5,029 nt of DNA, from assembly GCA_027449525.1 (NCBI GenBank), contig DAIDLK010000087.1, positions 1 to 5,029 on the forward strand. The letters are read 5' to 3'. Position numbers and translations under genes: made by a program. The notes under the pieces were generated by a model, which saw only the letters and a program-made list of their open reading frames with translations, ran no database searches and had not been told where the DNA came from. Below are positions 1-5,029 of this stretch, one piece after another. The stretch is from Legionellaceae bacterium. Its GTDB lineage: Bacteria; Pseudomonadota; Gammaproteobacteria; Legionellales; Legionellaceae. The first letter of the stretch is position 1. Each line of letters opens with the position of its first letter.

Positions 1-659
1 GGGCGCATAGAGATGTCACGGACTAACGTTTTGCAAGCACGCAGAGCGTCTTGTGGGGCGCTTACTAGCGATTGGATGAGGCGTTCGGCGGTGGTAGCTA
101 GGTGGTCATCTGCCACAGTGGACTGCACCAGCATGAGCTCTTGCGCGCGGCTGGCAGTCATTGACTCGGCGGTCATAAAGTACCAGTTTGCCGCACGCGC
201 GCCGATCGCACCGATCACGTAAGGACTAATCACTGCGGGGATAAGACCCAGGGTGACCTCAGAAAAACGAAATTGTGCCGAATGCCCCGCTAGCGCTAAA
301 TCGCAGGCAGCCACTAGGCCTGCTCCACCACCCCAGGCTTTACCCTGCACAATGGCTAGGGTGGGTTTACTGCTGGTATGTAGGGCATATAGCGTATTGG
401 CAAACAAAAGGGCATCGGCTCGGTTTTCCGCGATCGTGGTGCTTGCCATGCGCTGCATCCACCGGAGGTCAGCGCCTGCACAAAAATGGGGGCCATTGGC
501 TTTGAGTACAATGAGGTGAATTTCTGGCACATTCTGCGCGTCAGCTAATGCTTTTTGCAGTGCTAGCAGTAGTTCATCATCAAAAGCATTGTGTTTGGCA
601 ACTCGATTCAAGGTAAGGTACAGTACGTGTTGCTTTATTTCGCGTAATAAGACTGACAC
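1..659 (-). CDS. liuC: Methylglutaconyl-CoA hydratase (crotonase family), C-terminus cut by window edge
   Basis: Inferred reaction: hydration of 3-methylglutaconyl-CoA to HMG-CoA, the step after methylcrotonyl-CoA carboxylase in leucine breakdown, in the cytoplasm. I translated the minus strand: 219 complete codons are open to the left edge, against about 260-270 for the family, so some 45 C-terminal residues are missing. Crotonase landmarks are the oxyanion-hole segment HFCAGADLRWM (about 58-68), the GGGAGLVAACD loop (110-120) and FSEVTLGLIPAVISPYV (132-148). Glu134 matches catalytic Glu164 of rat crotonase. The position of rat Glu144 is Gly114; as I recall, bacterial LiuC-type proteins also carry Gly here, and the PAVISP motif is typical of them. 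The start is GTG at 659: an ATG overlapping it at 661 is out of frame and stops after eight codons. It follows liuB by 7 bp. A generic enoyl-CoA hydratase is the alternative, but the operon favours LiuC. Confidence 0.9.
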   Translation of the reverse strand, partial: MSVLLREIKQHVLYLTLNRVAKHNAFDDELLLALQKALADAQNVPEIHLIVLKANGPHFCAGADLRWMQRMASTTIAENRADALLFANTLYALHTSSKPTLAIVQGKAWGGGAGLVAACDLALAGHSAQFRFSEVTLGLIPAVISPYVIGAIGARAANWYFMTAESMTASRAQELMLVQSTVADDHLATTAERLIQSLVSAPQDALRACKTLVRDISMR

Positions 660-663
660 ATCG

Positions 664-668
664 CCCTC
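664..668 (-). promoter_or_regulatory. Ribosome binding site of liuC overlapping the liuB stop codon
   Basis: The minus strand reads GAGGG, 4 nt before the GTG start of liuC. It shares bases with the liuB TGA stop (667-669). This supports the GTG at 659 as start and suggests that liuC translation is coupled to termination of liuB translation. The spacer is somewhat short. Confidence 0.6.
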
Positions 669-2271
669 ACATTCTAAACACGCCAAACTGCGTGGTCTTT
701 ATCGGTGCGTGATGGGCTACCCATAAGCTTAAGCCAAGGATGGTCCGCGTATCTTGCGGGGCAATGACGCCGTCGTCCCATAAGCGAGCGCTCGCGTAGA
801 CTGCGTGACTTTGTGCCTCATATTGCGCCATTAGTTGCGCTCTGAACTGCTGTTGTTGTTCGTCTGACCACGCCTCGGATTGATGTTGTTTCTGGTGGCG
901 AATTTGCGTGAGTACTTTCGCTGCTTGCTCACCGCCCATGACCGCGACGCGCGCATTCGGCCATGTCCATAGAAAACGCGCACCATAAGCACGTCCACAC
1001 ATGGCATAATTACCAGCACCAAAACTACCGCCAACGATCACGGTGAATTTGGGCACGCGGGCATTCGCTACGGCCATGACCATTTTCGCCCCGTGTTTGG
1101 CCACTCCACCGAGTTCGGCTTTGCTACCCACCATAAATCCGGTGATATTTTGTAAAAATAACAGCGGAATGCCGCGTTGCGCGCATAGCTCAATAAAATG
1201 CGTACCTTTGAGTGCGCTTTCGGAAAATAAAATGCCGTTGTTGGCGAGAATGCCAATGGGGTAACCGTGTAAATGCGCAAAGCCACATACAAGGGTATTG
1301 CCGTATAAGGCTTTGAACTCATCAAACTCAGAACCATCCACTAACCGGGCAATAATTTCACGACTATCATACGCCTTGCGCTGGTCACTTGGGATAATGC
1401 AATGCAATTCGTCCGCGGGGTAGCGTGGCTCACGGGTTGCGATGCGTTGCGTGGTGTGAGGGATAGGACGGTTGAAATGACTGACAAGGCTTCTAGCGAT
1501 GTTGAGCGCGTGCGTGTCATTATCGGCCAGGTAGTCAGCAACGCCTGACTGACGACAATGCACGTCGGCACCACCTAAGGCTTCGGCGGTAATCACTTCA
1601 CCAATAGCCGCTTTAACTAATGGTGGGCCACCCAAAAAAATAGTTGATTGATTATTGACCATGATGGCTTCGTCGGCCATGGCCGGTAGGTACGCGCCGC
1701 CGGCAGTACAAGAGCCCATCACCACGGCAATTTGGGGAATGTTGCGGGCAGATAATTGTGCCTGATTAAAAAAGATACGCCCGAAATGCTCTTTATCGGC
1801 AAAGCCTTCGTGTTGTTTTGGCAAGAATAACCCACCGGAGTCAACACAATAGACACATGGCAGGTGATTTTCCAGCGCAATTTCTTGCGCGCGCAGGTGT
1901 TTTTTTATGGTTAGCGGGTAATACGTTCCACCTTTGACGGTTGGATCATTGATGATAATCATGCACGCTGTGCTATTAATTAGGCCAATTCCGGTGATAA
2001 TACCCGCTGCAGGCAACGGTTCATCATACACCTCATAACCTGCCAAGGCGGATAGTTCGAGAAAAGGGCTGTCTGGGTCAAGTAACTGGATTAACCGCTC
2101 GCGAGGCAACAATTTGCCTGACTGAGTGTGTCGAGCACGTGCCGATTTGTTGCCACCAAGGTTGATGTGTGCGAGCGTTTGATGTAATTGCTTGACTAAT
2201 TCGTCCATAGCTAATCGGTTGGCCTTACTTTCGGCACTGGTAGGATTAAGCTGACTGATGAGTAAGGTCAT
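667..2271 (-). CDS. liuB: 3-Methylcrotonyl-CoA carboxylase, beta (carboxyltransferase) subunit
   Basis: Carboxyltransferase subunit of the biotin-dependent methylcrotonyl-CoA carboxylase. It moves the carboxyl group from biotin on the alpha subunit (LiuD, not in this window) to 3-methylcrotonyl-CoA, giving 3-methylglutaconyl-CoA. At 534 residues it is full length for the family (about 535). The N-terminal carboxyltransferase half includes DSGGLFLPKQ (144-153), FGRIFFNQA (163-171), VVMGSCTAGGAYLPAMADE (183-201) and GGADVHCRQSGVAD (233-246). The C-terminal half includes GILFSESALKG (346-356), LFLQNITGFMVG (371-382), VGGSFGAGNYAMCGRAY (413-429) and AVMGGEQAA (443-451), and ends in GVFRM. These strings closely match MCC beta subunits and favour them over propionyl-CoA carboxylase beta, as does the flanking liuA and liuC. 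The ATG at 2271 is preceded by AGGG at 2277-2280 with a 5-nt spacer. It lies 12 bp after the small membrane gene. No frameshift or missing block is seen. Confidence 0.97.
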   Translation of the reverse strand: MTLLISQLNPTSAESKANRLAMDELVKQLHQTLAHINLGGNKSARARHTQSGKLLPRERLIQLLDPDSPFLELSALAGYEVYDEPLPAAGIITGIGLINSTACMIIINDPTVKGGTYYPLTIKKHLRAQEIALENHLPCVYCVDSGGLFLPKQHEGFADKEHFGRIFFNQAQLSARNIPQIAVVMGSCTAGGAYLPAMADEAIMVNNQSTIFLGGPPLVKAAIGEVITAEALGGADVHCRQSGVADYLADNDTHALNIARSLVSHFNRPIPHTTQRIATREPRYPADELHCIIPSDQRKAYDSREIIARLVDGSEFDEFKALYGNTLVCGFAHLHGYPIGILANNGILFSESALKGTHFIELCAQRGIPLLFLQNITGFMVGSKAELGGVAKHGAKMVMAVANARVPKFTVIVGGSFGAGNYAMCGRAYGARFLWTWPNARVAVMGGEQAAKVLTQIRHQKQHQSEAWSDEQQQQFRAQLMAQYEAQSHAVYASARLWDDGVIAPQDTRTILGLSLWVAHHAPIKTTQFGVFRM

Positions 2272-2283
2272 ACGTACCCTAAG

Positions 2284-2592
2284 TTAACGAATGAGTGCGT
2301 TACTGGTGATAAAGACAAGCCATAGTAGCCAGGTTAGCTCGGCAATGTAAGGCATTTTTTTTCGCTTGATTAACCAATAAAGTCCAGCGGGGCAGTATGA
2401 CAACCCAAGGGGCAATACCATGAGCGTAATGGTTTTGGCTAACCAATGATTAGTAAAAAACTCGGCTAAAACAACATTAGTATAAGTAAACAGCATGTCA
2501 ATATAGACAATACCTAACTGCATGGGTGCGGCAAAGTAGACGACCCCGCAGGTTAAAAACAGGTAAACTACGCTTTGTTTTAGAAGATTCAT
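2284..2592 (-). CDS. Small membrane protein of unknown function within the liu operon
   Basis: I do not recognise this 102-residue protein. It is strongly hydrophobic, with probable membrane segments at about 6-22, 51-75 and 82-99, and a fourth hydrophobic stretch at 28-46 that could be a further helix. A basic KRKK cluster (76-79) between the last two segments suggests that loop faces the cytoplasm. There is no cleavable signal peptide, lipobox or obvious cofactor motif; two cysteines (15, 67) are not in a motif. The chosen start is the ATG at 2592, because AAGGA lies 5 nt upstream (2598-2602). A GTG at 2619 or an ATG at 2598 would lengthen it to 111 or 104 residues, and the first would overlap liuA. 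It sits 17 bp after liuA and 12 bp before liuB, so it is surely co-transcribed. A role in uptake, efflux or anchoring for branched-chain acid metabolism is conceivable but only guessed from position. Confidence 0.85.
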   Translation of the reverse strand: MNLLKQSVVYLFLTCGVVYFAAPMQLGIVYIDMLFTYTNVVLAEFFTNHWLAKTITLMVLPLGLSYCPAGLYWLIKRKKMPYIAELTWLLWLVFITSNALIR

Positions 2593-2597
2593 GTGCA

Positions 2598-2602
2598 TCC
2601 TT
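2598..2602 (-). promoter_or_regulatory. Ribosome binding site deciding the start of the small membrane gene
   Basis: The minus strand reads AAGGA with 5 nt before the ATG at 2592. The competing ATG at 2598 overlaps this motif and would have no spacer, and the GTG at 2619 lies inside the liuA coding end. The motif therefore favours the 102-residue product. Confidence 0.65.
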
Positions 2603-2609
2603 GTTGGGC

Positions 2610-3770
2610 TTACCGCCACTGGTTAAATAACTCACGTCCAATCAGCATGCGGCGAATTTCGGACGTGCCGGCCCCTATTTCATACAGTTTTGCATCGCGT
2701 AATAAGCGACCAGCAGGGCACTGTTGCAAATAGCCGTTCCCACCCAAAATTTGAATGGTTTGCAGCGCGATTTGCGTGGCTTTTTCTGCCGTGTACAAAA
2801 TGACGCTGGCGGCGTCTTGTCGGGTCATGCGCTGTTCATCACAAGCGCGAGCAACGCTGTATAAATAAGCGCGGGAGGCATTCAGCTCGGTGTATAAATC
2901 GGCTACTTTGCCTTGAATTAATTGAAACTCACCAATTGGTTGATTAAATTGTCGGCGTTGTTGGACGTAAGGCATGACCAAATCGAAGCAGGCTTGCATG
3001 ATGCCCACCGGTCCAGCGGCCAAAATGGTGCGTTCGTAGTCCAAGCCGCTCATTAACACCCGCGTGCCCTGATGCAGCGCGCCAAGTATATTTTCCGCCG
3101 GGACCTTACACTGCGTAAACACCAGTTCGGAGGTATTGGAGCCGCGCATACCCAATTTATCGAGTTTAGCTGCTGGGAAAAAGCCAGGGGTATTTTTTTC
3201 CACAATAAAAGCGGTAATGCCCCTACTGCCGGCTTCTGGGTCAGTTTTAGCATACACAACCAAGACATCGGCATCAGGACCGTTGGTAATCCACATTTTG
3301 GTACCATTCAAGACAAAATGGTCGCCTTCGGCATGTGCCTTTAGTTGCATACTCATGACATCTGAACCAGCACTGGCTTCGCTCATAGCCAGCGCGCCAA
3401 CTAGCTCCCCCCGCACTAAACCGGGTAAGTAACGATCTTTTTGTGTTGCATTACCATTGAGGGCGATTTGATTAACGCACAAATTAGAATGGGCGCCGTA
3501 ACTTAATCCAACCGCGGCTGATGCGCGTGAAATTTCTTCCATGACAATGGCGTGCGCTAAATAGCCCATACTGACACCACCGTAATTCGTGCTAACGGTC
3601 ATGCCGAGCAAACCCATCTCGCCTAATTGTTTCCATAAGGGTGACGGAAAGGTATTGTTCTCATCGATTTGGTTTGCCAGAGGGGCGATTTCTTTTGCAG
3701 CAAACTGCCTAACACTGTTTCTAATTTGATCGTATGGCTCGCCCAGTCGCTGCGTGAGGCTTTCGTGCAT
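2610..3770 (-). CDS. liuA: Isovaleryl-CoA dehydrogenase
   Basis: FAD-dependent acyl-CoA dehydrogenase that oxidises isovaleryl-CoA to 3-methylcrotonyl-CoA and passes electrons to electron transfer flavoprotein; first committed step of the liu pathway. The 386 residues match bacterial family length. Domain order is the N-terminal helical domain (about 5-118), middle beta domain (about 122-220) and C-terminal helical domain (about 230-380). Visible motifs are LAMSEASAGSDV (127-138), KMWITNG (158-164), KLGMRGSNTSEL (205-216), QILGGNGY (340-347) and YEIGAGTSEIRR (363-374). Glu246 in GLDYER occupies the isovaleryl-CoA dehydrogenase-type catalytic base position, in the A-to-G helix region rather than the Glu376-type position of medium-chain enzymes. 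Together with the carboxylase and hydratase downstream, this makes the substrate assignment strong. The ATG at 3770 has GGAAG 6 nt upstream (3777-3781), and a sigma70 promoter precedes it. It is the first gene of the operon. Confidence 0.97.
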   Translation of the reverse strand: MHESLTQRLGEPYDQIRNSVRQFAAKEIAPLANQIDENNTFPSPLWKQLGEMGLLGMTVSTNYGGVSMGYLAHAIVMEEISRASAAVGLSYGAHSNLCVNQIALNGNATQKDRYLPGLVRGELVGALAMSEASAGSDVMSMQLKAHAEGDHFVLNGTKMWITNGPDADVLVVYAKTDPEAGSRGITAFIVEKNTPGFFPAAKLDKLGMRGSNTSELVFTQCKVPAENILGALHQGTRVLMSGLDYERTILAAGPVGIMQACFDLVMPYVQQRRQFNQPIGEFQLIQGKVADLYTELNASRAYLYSVARACDEQRMTRQDAASVILYTAEKATQIALQTIQILGGNGYLQQCPAGRLLRDAKLYEIGAGTSEIRRMLIGRELFNQWR

Positions 3771-3776
3771 CGATGG

Positions 3777-3781
3777 CTTCC
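3777..3781 (-). promoter_or_regulatory. Ribosome binding site of liuA
   Basis: The minus strand reads GGAAG, ending 6 nt before the ATG at 3770. The position is normal and fixes the liuA start at this ATG. Confidence 0.6.
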
Positions 3782-3804
3782 GGTTAATGAATTAAATAGG
3801 CTAG

Positions 3805-3833
3805 ACTATACCTTGCTCACGTCGTGTTGTGAA
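3805..3833 (-). promoter_or_regulatory. Sigma70-type promoter of the liu operon
   Basis: On the minus strand a -35 box TTCACA (3828-3833; five of six matches to TTGACA) is followed after exactly 17 bp by a -10 box TATAGT (3805-3810; five of six matches to TATAAT). Initiation would fall near 3798, giving a leader of about 28 nt that holds the liuA ribosome binding site. The spacer contains a short inverted repeat, CACG-T-CGTG on the plus strand (3818-3826), which might be an operator half but could be chance. The 17-bp spacing is that of a normal promoter, not the 19-20 bp typical of MerR-activated promoters such as those bound by LiuR. Confidence 0.6.
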
Positions 3834-3834
3834 G

Positions 3835-3840
3835 AGAGGG
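3835..3840 (+). promoter_or_regulatory. Ribosome binding site deciding the start of the methyltransferase-like gene
   Basis: AGAGGG lies 5 nt before the ATG at 3846. The reading frame is open further upstream to an ATG at 3669, but that lies inside liuA on the opposite strand. This motif therefore supports the shorter product. It adjoins the -35 box of the divergent liuA promoter. Confidence 0.65.
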
Positions 3841-3845
3841 ATGAA

Positions 3846-4529
3846 ATGCGAAAGCTGGTGTTATGGGGACATCATGTCAAAGAATACGAGGCCATGTTTG
3901 CGTTATCTGGGGCGGAAATGCACGGTCGTATTCTCGAATTTGGCTGCGGTGCTAGTGCAGTGAATGCCGAATTAGTCGGTCAAGCGGCGCGCGTGGTGAG
4001 CGTTGATCCGCTGTTTAGTCTCGCGCCAGAGCCGCTTCGTCACGCGGTGCTAAGCGCGTTTGACGCGCGCGCGGCACAAGTGATGACGGAACCGACGCAA
4101 TTTGATGTCAGCGAATACGGAACGATTGACGCCTTGATTGCTGAGCGCCGTGCGGGGGTGGAGTGTTTCTTAGCCGATTTTGCCGTCGGACGTCAAACAC
4201 AACGCTATCGTCCACTCACCGAGGTTTCCTTACCGTTTGCCGCCACGGAATTTGATTGGGCGTTAAGCTCGCATTTTTTATTTGCTGAGGCGGCCCCCGA
4301 ATCGGTGGCATGGCATGTGAAGACAATTGGCGAACTAGCCCGTGTGGCGCACGAAGTGCGTATTTTTCCGCTGATAGAGCGCGCTGGTGAAGCCTCGCCC
4401 TTACTAGGCCCCGTTTTATTAGGCTTACAGCAAGCGAATTTCGGTGTTGAAGTACGCCAAGTAGCTTACTCTTTGTATCCACAAGGAAATGCCATGCTAA
4501 GGGTCTGGGCGAAGCAATGCGCGGTTTAA
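3846..4529 (+). CDS. Class I SAM-dependent methyltransferase-like protein, substrate unknown
   Basis: Predicted cytoplasmic protein of 227 residues with a Rossmann-type methyltransferase pattern. A glycine-rich SAM-binding motif I is seen in ILEFGCGAS (29-37). An acidic residue follows the second strand in VVSVDP (50-55), where the SAM ribose is usually bound. A motif IV-like segment is FDWALSSHFLF (136-146), and a later strand is EVRIFPL (170-176). There is no signal peptide or membrane segment. The ATG at 3846 is chosen for its AGAGGG site; the longer 286-residue reading from 3669 would overlap the liuA 5' end by about 100 bp in antisense and adds no recognisable domain. The gene diverges from liuA across 75 bp. 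I cannot name a substrate: motif IV lacks the NPPY or DPPF signature of DNA or N5-glutamine methyltransferases, so a small-molecule or unknown target is possible. A link to leucine catabolism rests only on position. Confidence 0.85.
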   Translation: MRKLVLWGHHVKEYEAMFALSGAEMHGRILEFGCGASAVNAELVGQAARVVSVDPLFSLAPEPLRHAVLSAFDARAAQVMTEPTQFDVSEYGTIDALIAERRAGVECFLADFAVGRQTQRYRPLTEVSLPFAATEFDWALSSHFLFAEAAPESVAWHVKTIGELARVAHEVRIFPLIERAGEASPLLGPVLLGLQQANFGVEVRQVAYSLYPQGNAMLRVWAKQCAV

Positions 4530-4541
4530 ACCAAAACCGCG
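4520..4541 (+). terminator. Hairpin overlapping the methyltransferase stop codon, possible weak terminator
   Basis: CGCGGTTT (4520-4527) pairs perfectly with AAACCGCG (4534-4541) around a 6-nt loop. The stem runs through the stop codon (4527-4529). The next T-run (five T, 4552-4556) begins about ten bases after the stem, so this is not a classical intrinsic terminator. It may slow or stabilise the 3' end of the transcript, or be part of a non-canonical terminator. Confidence 0.35.
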
Positions 4542-4559
4542 GACAAAGTAATTTTTAGC

Positions 4560-4565
4560 TATACT
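4560..4565 (+). promoter_or_regulatory. Possible -10 box before the right-hand unknown gene
   Basis: TATACT matches TATAAT at five of six positions and lies 30 nt before the ATG at 4596. I find no convincing -35 box at 16-18 bp; the best GACA core (4542-4545) is only 14 bp away. It is listed as a weak candidate because the gene to the right otherwise has no visible promoter after the hairpin. Confidence 0.25.
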
Positions 4566-4620
4566 TAAGTTAGAGCTTTCAAACTGGGTGTACTGATGCG
4601 CTTAACGCATTTTGCTTTAG

Positions 4621-5029
4621 TTGTTCCAGCAAATTCAGGCCGGGCAATCCGAACTAACCGCACCGGCAAGACTTGATTGGGAGATGAGCGATGCGCGTCC
4701 AGAATGGGAGCGTCTTTTTACCCTATTTACACAACTAGCCGCGCCACTGCGCACCATGGCCGTGTTATTTGAGCCAAATCATTTTGCACGCGATGAAATG
4801 GCGTATGCGTACAAGATAATGGCACTTTTTGTCGACCCAAACGATACGAAAACGCAAACATTGGATGCGGTGGCTGCGGCCACGGACAATCTCTTCGTTA
4901 AACGAGACAAGCAAACGACATCCCCCTTGCATGACCTGTTGCTGGACATGAGACTGCCGGCTCCTGGTCAAATCGATAGGCAGGGATGGCAAGCTTTGTT
5001 GAAAAAAGAGGGCGCGCAGGCGTTAGCTT
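4621..5029 (+). CDS. Unknown protein, start uncertain, C-terminus beyond the window
   Basis: An open frame runs from the codon after a TAG (4618-4620) to the window end: 136 codons without a stop, long enough to be unlikely by chance. The product has balanced, soluble composition with probable amphipathic helices, for example PEWERLFTLFTQLAAPLRTM (27-46 from TTG) and a Trp/Lys-rich segment GWQALLKKEGAQAL (122-135). I see no membrane segment and no motif I can name. The start is unresolved. TTG at 4621 has no ribosome binding site; ATG at 4684 has GGGAG directly abutting it with no spacer; ATG at 4596, with a GGGTG 5 nt upstream, is in another frame and stops at 4674-4676. A single extra base between about 4615 and 4673 would join the 4596 start to this frame. 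So the gene may be intact with an unusual start, frameshifted, or affected by a sequence error. It lies 91 bp after the methyltransferase-like gene on the same strand. Confidence 0.6.
   Translation, partial: MFQQIQAGQSELTAPARLDWEMSDARPEWERLFTLFTQLAAPLRTMAVLFEPNHFARDEMAYAYKIMALFVDPNDTKTQTLDAVAAATDNLFVKRDKQTTSPLHDLLLDMRLPAPGQIDRQGWQALLKKEGAQALA

Noticed and set aside
13..519. Plus-strand open frames in the left 0.5 kb
   Set aside because: They are antisense to the clearly recognisable liuC hydratase on the minus strand.
2355..2362. Run of eight A (minus strand) in the small membrane gene as a slippery site or phase-variation tract
   Set aside because: The frame-1 reading ends after about 18 codons with no downstream frame to join, and the run simply encodes part of the basic KRKK loop. 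Eight bases is short for phase variation.
2593..2619. Longer starts (GTG 2619, ATG 2598) for the small membrane protein
   Set aside because: GTG 2619 lies within the liuA coding end, and ATG 2598 overlaps the AAGGA site that serves ATG 2592.
3784..3812. Plus-strand promoter TTAATG-17 bp-TATACC for the methyltransferase-like gene
   Set aside because: Only three of six and four of six positions match consensus, and the -10 is largely the reverse of the much better liuA -10 box.
3669..3845. Upstream extension of the methyltransferase-like reading frame to an ATG at 3669
   Set aside because: It lies opposite the liuA start and promoter, adds no recognisable domain, and the ATG at 3846 has a well-spaced AGAGGG site.
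4765..4992. Minus-strand open frame of 75 codons
   Set aside because: It has no ribosome binding site or protein-like pattern and lies opposite the longer, more protein-like plus-strand frame from 4621.

Overview
The window is a chromosomal segment with bacterial gene density and ordinary metabolic content, probably from a gammaproteobacterium. That assignment is tentative: it rests on the liuA-liuB-liuC type operon, a roughly balanced base composition and E. coli-like Shine-Dalgarno and sigma70 signals. There is no rRNA, tRNA, CRISPR array, insertion sequence or phage gene that I can see.

Positions 1-3770 carry a tight minus-strand operon for leucine/isovalerate catabolism, transcribed right to left. 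It contains isovaleryl-CoA dehydrogenase (liuA, 2610-3770), an unrecognised 102-residue membrane protein (2284-2592), the carboxyltransferase (beta) subunit of 3-methylcrotonyl-CoA carboxylase (liuB, 667-2271), and a methylglutaconyl-CoA hydratase of the crotonase family (liuC, 1-659, C-terminus cut by the window edge). Gaps are 17, 12 and 7 bp, and each gene has its own ribosome binding site. The enzymes act in order: isovaleryl-CoA to 3-methylcrotonyl-CoA (LiuA), to 3-methylglutaconyl-CoA (LiuB with the biotin-bearing alpha subunit LiuD), to HMG-CoA (LiuC). LiuD and HMG-CoA lyase (LiuE) are expected beyond the left edge but are not seen here. A good sigma70 promoter (TTCACA, 17 bp, TATAGT on the minus strand) lies just upstream of liuA.

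Positions 3771-3845 form a 75-bp divergent intergenic region. To its right, on the plus strand, is a class I SAM-dependent methyltransferase-like gene (3846-4529) of unknown substrate. It ends in a perfect 8-bp hairpin that overlaps its stop codon. No LiuR- or LiuQ-type regulator gene is adjacent to liuA in this window.

Positions 4530-5029 hold a short spacer and then an open plus-strand frame from 4621 to the window end, encoding a protein I do not recognise. Its 5' end is odd: the best ATG (4596) is in a different frame, so either the gene starts at a non-ATG codon or downstream, or there is a one-base frameshift. The most useful targets for follow-up are the unknown membrane protein inside the liu operon and this last, oddly started gene. 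I do not see a clearly new multi-gene system.
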